Below, piece by piece: positions 15,759 to 24,945 of a stretch of 64,000 nt of DNA (position 1 is the stretch's first letter; the number at the start of each line of letters is the position of its first letter). Under the pieces are notes generated by a model. That model worked only from the letters and a program-made list of their open reading frames with translations. It was not told the origin of the DNA and ran no database searches. The DNA is from Streptomyces sp. HM190 (lineage in GTDB: Bacteria; Actinomycetota; Actinomycetes; Streptomycetales; Streptomycetaceae), in assembly GCF_009857135.1 (NCBI RefSeq), contig NZ_CP047318.1, positions 868,001-932,000 of the forward strand, written 5' to 3'. The position numbers were made by a program, and so were the translations under genes.

Positions 15759-17936
15759 ATGGCCAGCCGTCTCGCATCCGTGGTTCTCCGGCACACCCAC
15801 CGTCTGCCCGCCCCCGAGGGGTCCGCGGGGGACGGCGGCGCCGCGGCGCGGCAGTTCGACGCCGCGTTGCTGTCGGTGGGGTTCAAGCTGTCGGCCGAAC
15901 TGCTGGCGCACCTGTCGGGGCTGTCGCGGGCCGCGGTGGTGCACACCGCAACGCGGACGCTGCGCACGGTGCGGGAGATGGTGGGCGACCACGTCGCGCA
16001 CAACACGTACTTCATCGACTTCCCCGCGAACGTGCCGGACACCGAGGAGTTCTGGACGCGGTGCGTCGCCGAGGCGCTCCGTGACCGCAAGGCGCGTGAC
16101 AGCGTGCTCTCCCAGCTGGCGCACGGGGTGCTGAACCTGCTCAGCCTGCCGTCGTACGGCCGCTACCAGCACACCTACGAGGAGATGCTCGCGGTGCAGG
16201 ACGAGCTGATCGCCTCGGCCGGCGACCGGCTGACGGTGCTGCACCTCGGCGGGGACCTGGACGACGAGGTCACGGCCCTGTACCTGGCGCTCGCGGGCGG
16301 CACCACCCCGCTGGGCGAGGAGCACCTCGCCGACCTGAGAGTCCTCGCGCAGCGGTGCGCGACCGGTCCGCAGCCCGAGGCGATCCCGATCCGGGAGAAC
16401 CGCGCCGTCGTCAACGAGGCCCGCCTCGCCGCCGGTGCCGACCTGCTCCTGGACACCGTCACCGATGTGCTGCGGCTGGCCTGCGCCCTGTCGGGCGGTG
16501 ACGTGACGCTGCGGGAGCCGACACGGTTCCGTACGGTGCCGCGGCCGGTGCGCCGGGCGCTGCTCGCGGGCCTGGACGCCGTGGTCGCGGAGAATCCCGC
16601 GAAGCTCTGCGACGTGCACGCCTACCGCGAGCCCTTCAAGCGGCTCGGTGAGCGCCTGCACCCGCACGAGTACCCGCGGTGGCCGCACGCCACCGAGGTC
16701 TTCGCCGTGGCCCGGGGCGAGAAGGAGGCGCCCTCCTTCGACAGCCGCGCGCAGCGGCTGCTCGGCGAGGGCGACGTCCGTGGCGCCGCCGGTCTGCTGA
16801 AGTCCGCACCCGGCAAGCTGTTCCGGGCCCTGGACCACCTGGTGCGGACCGCCCACGGCCCGCAGGAGCGGGACGCGGTGGTGGCCGCGGCCGTGGAGGT
16901 CGCCCCCGAGGTGTCGGGCCGGGTCGTCCTGGCGGTGCGCGAGCATCTGCTCAACCGGGAGCGGGAGTCCGGCGAGCGCCGGGTGTTCGTCAACCGCCGG
17001 GGCCGGGCCTGGGTCGCCGCCGACACCCGGCCGGCCGTGCCGGCGGGGGACCGTGCGCGTCTGATCGCCGCCCTCGACGCGGAGCTGCGGCGCCGTCTGC
17101 CGGCGCCGGCCCGGCTGCTGGTCGACCCGGACGTCCTGGACGTGGCGCTGCCGCTCAGCGGCCGGGCGACCACCGCAGGGCTCGGGGTGCTGCCGCGGGG
17201 CTCCGCGTCGGCGGTCGACGGCGAGCTGCTGCGCTTCTTCGTGTACTGGAGGGAGTGCCTGCGGTCGACCGACTACGACCTGTCGGCGCTGATCCTGAAC
17301 GCCGACTACAGCACCGACAGCTGGCTCTCCTACACCTCGCTCAAGACGGTGGGGGGCAGGCACTCCGGTGACATCACGGAGGCACCTCAGGGGGCCTCCG
17401 AGTTCATCGACCTGAACCTGGACCGGGTGGGCGGCGCGTTCGTCGTCCCGCAGGTGAACATCTACGCGGGTGAGGGGTTCGACGAGGCGGAGGAGTCGTT
17501 CTTCGGTTTCATGCTGCGGGAGGCGAACCAGAAGGGCCGTCCGTTCGAACCGCGCACCGTGCGCATGAAGTCGGAGCTGCGAGGGCCGGGGCGGGTGGCG
17601 CTGCCGCTGGCCTTCAAGCGGGAGCCGGACGGCAGGTGGCGGGCGAAGTGGCTGCACCTTTACCTGAGGGGCCTCACGTCGGACAACCGGGTCGAGGAGA
17701 ACCAGGCGTCGGTGTCGCGGGTGGTGCGGGCCGTCATGGAGCGGGAGCAGCTCACGGTGCGGTACCTCGTCGGCCTGATGACGGCCGCCGACGGGTCGAA
17801 CGCCGTGGAGCCCTGGGACGGCAGGTCCGTACCGGACGAGCCGGTCACGTTCATCGGTCTCGAACGTCCCGAGGGGCTGCACCCGGAGTCCCGGATCATC
17901 ACCGTCGAAAATCTGCGCGACTTGATTCCGGGCTGA
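15759..17936 (+). CDS. Large TerD-like domain protein of unknown function
   Basis: 725 residues from the ATG at 15759. Residues about 1-480 are helical and unrecognised (FDAALLSVGFKLSAELLAHL, NTYFIDFPANVPDTEEFW). Residues about 487-670 resemble a TerD/tellurium-resistance beta-sandwich: VDGELLRFFVYWREC, TDYDLSALILN, HSGDITEAPQGASEFIDLNL and VNIYAGEGFDEAEE, in the order seen in TerD (acidic Ca-binding loops, GDI strand). From memory it recalls the SCO0854/MXAN_6230-type proteins, but no RING Cys/His cluster is visible. No Shine-Dalgarno precedes the ATG, and an in-frame GTG at 15723 is an alternative. No other ter genes are near. Confidence 0.6.
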   Translation: MASRLASVVLRHTHRLPAPEGSAGDGGAAARQFDAALLSVGFKLSAELLAHLSGLSRAAVVHTATRTLRTVREMVGDHVAHNTYFIDFPANVPDTEEFWTRCVAEALRDRKARDSVLSQLAHGVLNLLSLPSYGRYQHTYEEMLAVQDELIASAGDRLTVLHLGGDLDDEVTALYLALAGGTTPLGEEHLADLRVLAQRCATGPQPEAIPIRENRAVVNEARLAAGADLLLDTVTDVLRLACALSGGDVTLREPTRFRTVPRPVRRALLAGLDAVVAENPAKLCDVHAYREPFKRLGERLHPHEYPRWPHATEVFAVARGEKEAPSFDSRAQRLLGEGDVRGAAGLLKSAPGKLFRALDHLVRTAHGPQERDAVVAAAVEVAPEVSGRVVLAVREHLLNRERESGERRVFVNRRGRAWVAADTRPAVPAGDRARLIAALDAELRRRLPAPARLLVDPDVLDVALPLSGRATTAGLGVLPRGSASAVDGELLRFFVYWRECLRSTDYDLSALILNADYSTDSWLSYTSLKTVGGRHSGDITEAPQGASEFIDLNLDRVGGAFVVPQVNIYAGEGFDEAEESFFGFMLREANQKGRPFEPRTVRMKSELRGPGRVALPLAFKREPDGRWRAKWLHLYLRGLTSDNRVEENQASVSRVVRAVMEREQLTVRYLVGLMTAADGSNAVEPWDGRSVPDEPVTFIGLERPEGLHPESRIITVENLRDLIPG

Positions 17937-18048
17937 GTGCTAGCGTGACCGCAGGCGAGGCCATGAAGGGGCTTCCTTCTCCATTCCTCCTTGAACCGAG
18001 TCCTTTCGCTCTCCTCGCCGTTCACGTCGCCCCGGGCGGCGCCCGCGT

Positions 18049-18912
18049 TCAGTGCGCGAGCGCCGCCCGTGCCGCGTCCAGAGCCTGCTCCGCGTAGCCG
18101 CGGCCGAAGAGCACCGTGTGGACCAGCAGGGGGAAGAGCTGGTGGAGGCCGACGCGGTCCCGCCAGCCGGCCGCGAGGGGCGCCGTCCGCTGGTAGCCGT
18201 CGAGCACGCGGTCGAGGTGCGGGCAGCCGAAGAGCGCGAGCATCGCGAGGTCGGTCTCGCGGTGGCCGCCGTGCGCGGCGGGGTCGATGAGCCAGGTCCG
18301 TCCGTCGGCGCCCCACAGGACGTTGCCGTTCCACAGGTCGCCGTGCAGCCGGGCGGGCGGCTCGGCGGGGCCCGCGAGGTAGGGCAGCCGCGCGCAGACC
18401 TCCTCGAGCAGGGCGGCCTCGGCCGGGCGGAGCGTGCCGCCGTCGACCGCGAGCCGCAGATACGGCAGCACCCGGTGCTCTGCGTACCAGCCGGGCCAGT
18501 CGGCTCCGGGGACGTTCCGCAGGGGGGCGTGTCCGATGGAGGCGCGCTCCGGCCCGCCGGGGGGCGCGGCGCCGAAAGCGGGCGCTCCGGCGGCGTGCAG
18601 GGCGGCCAGCGACTCCCCGAAGCGGGCCGCCGCCGCAGCGCCGGGTGGACCCTGGCGGATCCGGTCGAGAACCAGGCGGTCCCCCTCCTGGCCGTGGACC
18701 GCGGGCACGGGGACCGCGCCCGCCTCGGCGAGCCAGCGCAGTCCGGCCGCCTCCGCACGTGCCGCGTCCGGGCCGTCGGCCCGCTTGACGATCACGGCCC
18801 GGCCGTCGTCGAGGGTGACCTCGGTGAGGGTGCCGGAGAGCCGGCGCTCGCCGGCGGCCTCACGGCCGGTGAGCCGTACGGCCAGGTCGCCGGGCGACTC
18901 GTGCGCGCTCAT
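18049..18912 (-). CDS. Fructosamine kinase family protein
   Basis: 287 residues from the ATG at 18912 (GGAGG about 9 nt upstream); the 30 residues before it in the open frame are ignored. The aminoglycoside-kinase-like fold shows Lys in RAVIVKRAD, the catalytic loop RLHGDLWNGNVLW and the metal Asp in TWLIDPAAHGGHRETDLAML, diagnostic for PF03881. The family phosphorylates fructosamines and ribulosamines on glycated protein or free amino acids as a repair step. Convergent with the TerD-like gene. Function is by family. Confidence 0.87.
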   Translation of the reverse strand: MSAHESPGDLAVRLTGREAAGERRLSGTLTEVTLDDGRAVIVKRADGPDAARAEAAGLRWLAEAGAVPVPAVHGQEGDRLVLDRIRQGPPGAAAAARFGESLAALHAAGAPAFGAAPPGGPERASIGHAPLRNVPGADWPGWYAEHRVLPYLRLAVDGGTLRPAEAALLEEVCARLPYLAGPAEPPARLHGDLWNGNVLWGADGRTWLIDPAAHGGHRETDLAMLALFGCPHLDRVLDGYQRTAPLAAGWRDRVGLHQLFPLLVHTVLFGRGYAEQALDAARAALAH

Positions 18913-19125
18913 CGCGTACCACCTCCGGATGCCGGTGCGGCCGGCCTCGTTCCCCGTGCACCGTACGGGCGGCCCGGGGCCCCGGTGAAATGCCCACGCC
19001 ATGGCCTGCCCTGCCGTACGGCGAGGTCGTGGTCCTCGGGCGTCATCGCCGACGGCGACCGGACGGGCGACGGCGGCGGGGCGGCGGGAGTGCGGGAAGA
19101 GGGGCGGGAGAGCGGGTGGCGCCGA

Positions 19126-20100
19126 TCAGGGTTCCGAGGTCTCGGACTCCAGCGCGGTGCGGGTCGGCAGGCCGTAGACGCCCGACTCGTCGTCGAGGAC
19201 GATGCGGGTGAACTGGTAGCCGCGGACCGCGCTCTCGACGTCCCGGTCGTACTCGCCGTCGGCCTCCCCGCTGTAGAGGCCGACCTGGCGCAGACGGAGC
19301 TGGAGTTCGATGACCTCGGGGCCCTGGTCGCCGGGGCCGAGGACGGGGTTCGGCTCGGAGCTGCCGCTGGGCGTGGGGCCGGAGGCACTGGTGGCGCCGC
19401 TGTTGGACGGGGTCCGGGTCGGGTCGGGGGAGCCGGACGGGGTGACCGGGCTCTCGCTGGGGGTCGCGTCCGGGGAGCCGCTCGGGGTGCCCGTCGACCG
19501 GCTCGGTGAGGCCGTGCCCGACGGGGTCGGTGTCGGGGCCGTGTCCTCCTGGGAGGCCGATTCCGGCAGCCGGGCCCGGACGTCGTCCGGCAGGGCGCCG
19601 TCCCGCGCGGGCGCGTCGTACGAGAAGAGACCGCTCACGAGGCCGGCCGCGACCAGGGCGGCCACCGCGGCGGCTCCGGCCCCCACGGCGAGCGCCTTCT
19701 TGCGTCGCCGCCCGCTCTCGGGACGGCCGGTGCCGGTGGCGAACCGCGCGTCCGGGGCACTGGGCGGCCCCAGTTCCCCGGCAGGGACCGGCAGTTCCTC
19801 CGTGGGGTCGCCCGACCCGTACGCGAGGTCGTGGAACCCGGGGGATCCGGCCGAGTCGGCGGCGGCGACGGCGACGGCGTCAGGGGCTCCGGCCGCATCC
19901 GGAGCGCCCCGGGTCTCGTCGCCGACCTTCACGAAGGGCCGTATCCGTACCGGGTCGAAGTCCTCGACGGCCGCCGCCTGTGCCGTCCGGGAGTCGCGGT
20001 GGGCCTCGGACGCCTGCTCGGCGCAGGAACAGGCCGGGGTGCCGTCCACCGTCCGGGGCGTACCGCACTGGGGGCAGACAGGGCCTGTCGGTTCACTCAC
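19126..20100 (-). CDS. Zinc-ribbon, single-TM, peptidoglycan-binding-domain protein
   Basis: 324 residues from GTG at 20100 (GAAGAGAG about 7 nt upstream); a GTG at 20139 adds 13 residues but has no site. Layout: N-terminal zinc ribbon VCPQCGTPRTVDGTPACSC, an acidic Ala-rich cytoplasmic linker, basic stop RRRKK, one TM helix (LAVGAGAAAVAALVAAGLVSG), a long Ser/Thr/Pro-rich extracellular stalk, and a C-terminal PG_binding_1 domain (LQLRLRQVGLYSGEADGEYD, SAVRGYQ). Topology: zinc ribbon inside, wall-binding domain outside. The same type of C-terminal domain occurs on the Ser/Thr kinase at 39140, suggesting related wall sensing. Confidence 0.75.
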   Translation of the reverse strand: MSEPTGPVCPQCGTPRTVDGTPACSCAEQASEAHRDSRTAQAAAVEDFDPVRIRPFVKVGDETRGAPDAAGAPDAVAVAAADSAGSPGFHDLAYGSGDPTEELPVPAGELGPPSAPDARFATGTGRPESGRRRKKALAVGAGAAAVAALVAAGLVSGLFSYDAPARDGALPDDVRARLPESASQEDTAPTPTPSGTASPSRSTGTPSGSPDATPSESPVTPSGSPDPTRTPSNSGATSASGPTPSGSSEPNPVLGPGDQGPEVIELQLRLRQVGLYSGEADGEYDRDVESAVRGYQFTRIVLDDESGVYGLPTRTALESETSEP

Positions 20101-20221
20101 GCGTGCACTCTCTTCGAACGGGTCTACCGGAGTTCTCACAGTCTTCTACACGAAATCCCCAAGACTTGCTTGAATCCCGAACCAGAACCCGCACAGGAGA
20201 TCGAAAAACGGTCAACTCACG

Positions 20222-20545
20222 TCAGTGCGAAATGAGGTGACGACACGTCGGGTCGTCGTGCGCGCCACGATTCAGGAGCTGCCGGCGGGTCAGGCGGCCG
20301 ACCGTCCTGCGGGGCGCCGTGCGCAGGGTCCGCAGGACGGGCAGCTGATCCGGGGAGAGCCTGGCCCGCTCACCGCCGCCCGCGATGAGCGCGTTGACGG
20401 AGGCCATCGGGTCACCACCGAGCTGCCGGGCCACCAGCGCGCCGACCACCAGCGGGATCAGCACCACGGCGAGGGCCGAACCGGTCGCGGTGGCCTTGGC
20501 GGTGACGTGCCGGAGGGGGCGCGGGCCCGAGGTGTGCGTGTTCAT
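20222..20545 (-). CDS. Small single-TM hypothetical protein
   Basis: 107 residues from the ATG at 20545. One strong hydrophobic helix (ALAVVLIPLVVGALVARQL) after a short polar N-terminus, then an Arg-rich cytoplasmic tail with LRTLRTAPRRTVGRLTRRQL. No recognised domain. No good ribosome-binding site before the ATG; an upstream start adds 12 residues. It lies upstream of and in the same direction as the zinc-ribbon protein. Could be a spurious ORF; kept for its clear membrane helix. Confidence 0.45.
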   Translation of the reverse strand: MNTHTSGPRPLRHVTAKATATGSALAVVLIPLVVGALVARQLGGDPMASVNALIAGGGERARLSPDQLPVLRTLRTAPRRTVGRLTRRQLLNRGAHDDPTCRHLISH

Positions 20546-20618
20546 GGCGACAGTGCACCAGCGGTGGGGGCGGCCCCGCACCTGACCGCGTACTCATGCG
20601 CGGCGCCCCGGATACTCA

Positions 20619-20666
20619 GTGCCGCGTGGGCACCCTTCGGGTACGGGCGGGTGCCGCGTGGGCACC
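20619..20666. repeat. Two tandem hairpin repeats, 32 bp apart
   Basis: GTGCCGCGTGGGCACC occurs at 20619-20634 and again at 20651-20666. Each copy can fold (GTGCC/GGCAC). They lie just downstream of the xdhC-like stop and may act as a tandem terminator for that operon. Confidence 0.5.
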
Positions 20667-20697
20667 GTCAGGTGCGGGCGCCGGGCCGCCCCGCCGC

Positions 20698-21840
20698 TCA
20701 GGCCGCCGCCGGGGCTCCCCGCTCCCCCGCCGTCCGGTGGATGGGGGTGTCCGACCCGGTCAGCGGCACCCCCGTGCCGCCGCGCCGGACGGCGACGATC
20801 TCCGCCGCGATGGACAGGGCCGTCTCCTCGGGCGTACGGGCCCCCAGGTCGAGCCCGATCGGGGACCTGAGCCGGGCCAGCTCCCGCCCGCTCAGGCCCA
20901 CTTCGCGCAGCCGGCGCTCGCGGTCGGCGTGCGTGCAGCGCGAGCCCATCGCGCCGACGTACGCGACCGGCATCCGCAGCGCGGTCCTCAGCAGGGGCAC
21001 GTCGAACCTGGCGTCATGGGTCAGCACGCACAGGACCGTGCGCGCGTCGGTCCGCGTGCGCCCGAGGTAGCGGTGCGGCCAGTCCACGACGATCTCGTCG
21101 GCCTCCGGGAAGCGGGTCCTGGTGGCGAACACGGGGCGGGCGTCGCACACGGTCACGTGGTAACCGAGGAACGTGCCGGCGCGGACCAGCGCGGAGGCGA
21201 AGTCGATCGCGCCGAACACGATCATCCGGGGCGGCGGGGCGGCGGACTCCACGAGGAGGGTGAGCCCGCCGGGGCAGTGCGATCCGTCCGGTGACAGGTC
21301 GACGGTGCCGGTGCGCCCGGCGTCCAGCATCGCCCGTGCCTCGGCCGCGGCCGTCCGGTCCAGCTCGGGGTGGCCGCCGAGCCCGCCCTCGGATCCGCCG
21401 TCGGGCCGTACGAGCAGGGCCCCGCCAAGGAGTTCGGCCGGGCCCCGGGCGACCCGGACGAAGGCGGCCGCCCCCTCCCCGGCGACGGCCGAGAGCGCCG
21501 ACCGGAACACCGGGGCGGCCGCGGTGGTCCGGGTGACCGGCGTGACCAGGATGTCGATCACGCCGCCGCAGGTCAGCCCCACGGCGAAGGCGTCCTCGTC
21601 GCTGTACCCGAACCGCTGGAGGACCACCTCCCCGTCCGCGAGGGCCTGCCGGCACAGCTCGTACACCGCGCCCTCCACGCACCCGCCGGAGACCGAGCCG
21701 AGGGCGGTGCCCTCGCTGTCGACGGCGAGGGCGGCCCCGGGACCCCGGGGTGCGCTGCCGGCGACGGAGACCACGGTGGCGACCGCGAAGTCCTTTCCCT
21801 CGGCGGCCCATTGGTGCAGCTCGGCGGCGAGGTCAAGCAT
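20698..21840 (-). CDS. XdhC/PaoD-type molybdenum cofactor insertion factor
   Basis: 380 residues. The N-terminal XdhC_CoxI domain reads FAVATVVSVAGSAPRGPGA, LGSVSGGCVEGAVYE and GLTCGGVIDILVTPV; the C-terminal Rossmann domain reads RMIVFGAIDFASALVRAG, YVGAMGSRCTHADR and the terminal segment RSPIGLDLGARTPEETALSIAAEI. These proteins bind and sulfurate Moco and hand it to the hydroxylase. Its ATG overlaps the molybdenum subunit stop by 8 bp; it is the last gene of the 2Fe-2S/FAD/Mo/XdhC operon, the position of paoD in E. coli. Confidence 0.9.
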   Translation of the reverse strand: MLDLAAELHQWAAEGKDFAVATVVSVAGSAPRGPGAALAVDSEGTALGSVSGGCVEGAVYELCRQALADGEVVLQRFGYSDEDAFAVGLTCGGVIDILVTPVTRTTAAAPVFRSALSAVAGEGAAAFVRVARGPAELLGGALLVRPDGGSEGGLGGHPELDRTAAAEARAMLDAGRTGTVDLSPDGSHCPGGLTLLVESAAPPPRMIVFGAIDFASALVRAGTFLGYHVTVCDARPVFATRTRFPEADEIVVDWPHRYLGRTRTDARTVLCVLTHDARFDVPLLRTALRMPVAYVGAMGSRCTHADRERRLREVGLSGRELARLRSPIGLDLGARTPEETALSIAAEIVAVRRGGTGVPLTGSDTPIHRTAGERGAPAAA

Positions 21841-23956
21841 CCGGGGCTCCCGCGAGGAGGACCCGGTCGGGCCGGATGGGCAGGTGGCGGTGGCGTACGC
21901 CGGTCGCGTGCCAGACCGCGTTGGCGACGGCCGCGGCGGCGCCGACGATGCCGACCTCCCCGATGCCCTTGATCCCGACGGGATCGTCCGGGTCGTGGTC
22001 GTCGACCCAGTGCGCCTCGACGGCGGGCACGTCGGCGTGCGCGGCCACGTGGTAGGAGGCGAGATCGGCGCCGTAGTGGCCGCCCGTGGCCCGGTCCCGT
22101 ACCCCTTCCTCGTGGAGGGCCATGGAGATGCCCCAGACCATGCCGCCGGTCAGCTGGCCGCGTGCGGTGAGCGGGTTGACGATGCGGCCGGCGGCGAAGA
22201 CGCCGAGCATGCGGCGTACACGGACCTCGCCGGTGGCGGGGTCGACGGCGACCTCGGCGAACTGGGCACCGTAGGAGTGCCGTTCCCGCTGGGTGAGGGC
22301 GCCGAGGGCGGCGGTGGTGTCGGAGCGGACGGTGACGCCCTCCGGCGGCACGCGGACGTCCGGGGCGAGCCGCTCCCGCAGTTCGGCGGCGGCGAGGCGG
22401 ATCGCCCAGGACCAGGAGCGGGTGCCCGTGGAACCGCCGGCGATCATGGCGGGGCCGAAGTCGCTGTCGCCGATCCGCACCCGGACACGGTCCGGCACGA
22501 CGTCCAGCGCGTCGGCGGCGACCAGGGTGAGCGCGGTACGGGCGCCGGTGCCGATGTCCGCCGCGTTGATCCGCACGGTGAAGGAGCCGTCCGCCTCCGC
22601 CGTCACCGCCGCCGTGGAGGGCCCGGCGCCCGCGGGGAAGGAGGCCGCCGCCGTGCCGGTGCCGAGCAGCCAGCGTCCGTCGCGGCGGACGCCGGGGCGC
22701 GGGTCGCGGTCGGCCCAGCCGAAGCGGCGGGCGCCCTCGCGGAAGCAGGCGGACAGGTTGCGGCCGGCGAAGGGCAGGCCCGAGACGGGGCCCCGCTCGG
22801 GTTCGTTGCGCAGCCGCAGGTCGATCGGGTCGACGCCCAGCTTCTCGGCGAGTTCGTCGAGGGCGGACTCCAGCGCGAACGAGCCCGGTGCCTCGCCCGG
22901 CGCGCGCATCCAGGTCGGCGTTCCCACGTCGAGGCGTACGACGCTGTTCACGGTGTGGTGGGCGTCGGCGTCGTACATCACGCGCGACGGGGCGCTGGCC
23001 GACTCGTTGAACTCGTGCACGGTCGAGGTCAGGCTCAGGGAGCGGTGCTCCAGGGCGCGCAGTCGTCCGTCCGCGTCGGCGCCGAGCCTGATCCGCTGGG
23101 CGGTGGGGCTGCGGTAGCCGGCGAGGGAGAACATCTGACGGCGGGTCATGACGACGCGGACCGGGCGCCGCAGGACCGTCGCGGCCATCACGGCGGCCAC
23201 CTGGTGGGCGCGGACGCCCTTGCTGCCGAAGCCGCCGCCGACGTGTTCCGAGCGCACCCGCACGGCCGACGGGTCGAGCGAGAAGAGGTTCGCGAGTTCC
23301 CCCGCGACCCACATGGTGCCCTGGTTGGAGTCGACGACCTCCAGCCGGCCGTCCTCCCAGCGGGCCGTCGCCCCGTGGGGCTCCATCGGGTTGTGGTACT
23401 CCTCGGGGGTGGTGTACTCGGCGTCCACGACGGCGGCGGACGCGGCGAGTTCGGCCTCCAGGTCGCCCTTCTCCGTGACCGCCGGACCGAATCCGCCCGT
23501 GGGCCGGGCGCGCGGGTGGTCGGCGGTGAACACGACGTCGTGCGGCTCCTGTTCGTAGTGCACGACGAGCGCCTCGGCTGCCTCCCTGGCCTGCTCGGGG
23601 GTCTCGGCGACGACCAGCGCCACCGGCCAGCCCGGATGGGGCACCCGGTCGTGCTGGAAGACCGCGGCGGTCGGGTCGGGCTTGCCGCCCATGAGGCCGG
23701 GGTAGTCGGTCGCGACCTGCGGGGCGTTGCCGTGGTGCAGGACGGTGCGGACGCCCGGCATCGCCAGCACGGGCGCGGTGTCGAGGGCACGGATCCGGCC
23801 GCGGGCCACGGTGGAGAGCACGAGCCAGCCGTGGGCGAGCCCCGGGAAGGGGATCTCGGCGGCGTAGCGGGCGGCCCCGGTGACCTTGTCCCGGCCCTCG
23901 ACCCGGGTGTGGGCGGTGCCCACGGCGCCCTGGCGTGCGGTGGGGGCGGTGGTCAT
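21833..23956 (-). CDS. Molybdopterin-binding subunit of aldehyde oxidase (PaoC-like)
   Basis: 707 residues. Early Ald_Xan_dh_C domain (TRVEGRDKVTGAARYAAEIPF), then the molybdopterin domain with GGGFGSKG, APGEAPGSFALESALDELA, NAADIGTGARTALTLVAADAL and the C-terminal GIKGIGEVG, whose Glu (about 667) is the catalytic base of this family. Length is near PaoC/YagR (about 730). Probably hydroxylates aldehydes to acids; a purine substrate is less likely because the partner FAD subunit is of the PaoB type. ATG overlaps the FAD subunit stop. Confidence 0.88.
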   Translation of the reverse strand: MTTAPTARQGAVGTAHTRVEGRDKVTGAARYAAEIPFPGLAHGWLVLSTVARGRIRALDTAPVLAMPGVRTVLHHGNAPQVATDYPGLMGGKPDPTAAVFQHDRVPHPGWPVALVVAETPEQAREAAEALVVHYEQEPHDVVFTADHPRARPTGGFGPAVTEKGDLEAELAASAAVVDAEYTTPEEYHNPMEPHGATARWEDGRLEVVDSNQGTMWVAGELANLFSLDPSAVRVRSEHVGGGFGSKGVRAHQVAAVMAATVLRRPVRVVMTRRQMFSLAGYRSPTAQRIRLGADADGRLRALEHRSLSLTSTVHEFNESASAPSRVMYDADAHHTVNSVVRLDVGTPTWMRAPGEAPGSFALESALDELAEKLGVDPIDLRLRNEPERGPVSGLPFAGRNLSACFREGARRFGWADRDPRPGVRRDGRWLLGTGTAAASFPAGAGPSTAAVTAEADGSFTVRINAADIGTGARTALTLVAADALDVVPDRVRVRIGDSDFGPAMIAGGSTGTRSWSWAIRLAAAELRERLAPDVRVPPEGVTVRSDTTAALGALTQRERHSYGAQFAEVAVDPATGEVRVRRMLGVFAAGRIVNPLTARGQLTGGMVWGISMALHEEGVRDRATGGHYGADLASYHVAAHADVPAVEAHWVDDHDPDDPVGIKGIGEVGIVGAAAAVANAVWHATGVRHRHLPIRPDRVLLAGAPDA

Positions 23957-24945
23957 CGGGAAGCCTCCTCGGTGAGTCGGGTCAGTTCGGCCACGACGAG
24001 GTTGCGCATGAGGGTCACTTTGTAGGCGTTGTGGGGCAGGGGCCGGGCGGCGGCCAGTTCGGCGTCCGCGGCGGCGGCGAAGGTCCCGGCGTCGGCGGGC
24101 GCGCCGGTCAGGGCGCGTTCGGCGGTACGGGCCCGCCAGGGCCGGGAGGCGACGGCGCCGAAGGCCAGGCGCACGTCGTGCACGACACCGTCACGGACGT
24201 CGAGGGCGGCGGCGACGGAGCCGATGGCGAAGGCGTACGAGGCGCGCTCGCGGACCTTGCGGTAGCGGGAGCGGGCGGCGACGGGCACGGCCGGCAGGGT
24301 GACCCCGGTGATCAGCGCGCCGGGCGGCAGCGCCGTCTCCCGGTGCGGGGTGTCGCCGACCGGCAGGTAGAAGTCGCCGAACGGAAGTTCGCCCGGCCCG
24401 TCCGGGGTCGCGTAGGACACGACGGCGTCGAAGGCCGCCAGGGCCACGCCCATGTCGGAAGGGTGGGTCGCCACGCAGTGCTCGCTGGCGCCCAGCACGG
24501 CGTGGTTGTGGTGCTCGCCCTCGACGGCGGGGCAACCGCTGCCGGGGACGCGCTTGTTGCAGGGCTTGGTGATGTCGGCGAAGTAGCCGCAGCGGGTGCG
24601 CTGGAGCAGGTTGCCGCCGACGGTGGCCATGTTGCGCAGTTGTCCGGAGGCACCGGCGAGGACCGCCTGCGTCAGCGCCGGGTAGCGGCGGCGGACCTCG
24701 GGGTGGGCGGCGAGGTCGCTGTTGGTGACGGTCGCACCGATCCGCAGCCCGCCGTCGGCCGTCGGCTCGATCCGGTCCAGGGGGAGTTCGCGGACGTCGA
24801 CGAGCCGGGCGGGCCGTTCCACGCCGGTCTTCATCAGGTCGACGAGGTTGGTGCCGCCGCCGAGGAAGCGTGCCTCCGGATCACCGTCGAGCAGGGCGAG
24901 GGCGCCGGGGACGTCGTGGGCGCACCGGTAGTCGAACTCCCTCAC
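23953..24945 (-). CDS. FAD-binding subunit of aldehyde oxidase (PaoB-like, extra Fe-S)
   Basis: 330 residues from GTG at 24945, which overlaps the previous stop (GTGA). FAD domain: ARFLGGGTNLVDLMKTGVERP and ATVGGNLLQRTRCGYF. A cysteine-rich insert follows with Cys at about 119, 129, 138 and 157 (RTRCGYF, KPCNKR, GSGCPA, EHCVATHPSDM), the signature of E. coli PaoB/YagS, where it binds a [4Fe-4S] cluster absent from ordinary xanthine dehydrogenases. The C-terminal CO_deh_flav domain ends in TLMRNLVVAEL. It carries electrons between the 2Fe-2S subunit and FAD. Confidence 0.9.
   Translation of the reverse strand: MREFDYRCAHDVPGALALLDGDPEARFLGGGTNLVDLMKTGVERPARLVDVRELPLDRIEPTADGGLRIGATVTNSDLAAHPEVRRRYPALTQAVLAGASGQLRNMATVGGNLLQRTRCGYFADITKPCNKRVPGSGCPAVEGEHHNHAVLGASEHCVATHPSDMGVALAAFDAVVSYATPDGPGELPFGDFYLPVGDTPHRETALPPGALITGVTLPAVPVAARSRYRKVRERASYAFAIGSVAAALDVRDGVVHDVRLAFGAVASRPWRARTAERALTGAPADAGTFAAAADAELAAARPLPHNAYKVTLMRNLVVAELTRLTEEASR

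Noticed and set aside
18909..19046. 45-codon minus-strand ORF ending in ATGA overlap with fructosamine kinase start
   Set aside because: Overlap is attractive, but no ribosome-binding site, Pro/Arg-rich product, no recognised family.
20101..20139. Longer GTG start for the zinc-ribbon protein
   Set aside because: The later GTG at 20100 has GAAGAGAG directly upstream and matches the usual short N-terminus before the zinc ribbon.
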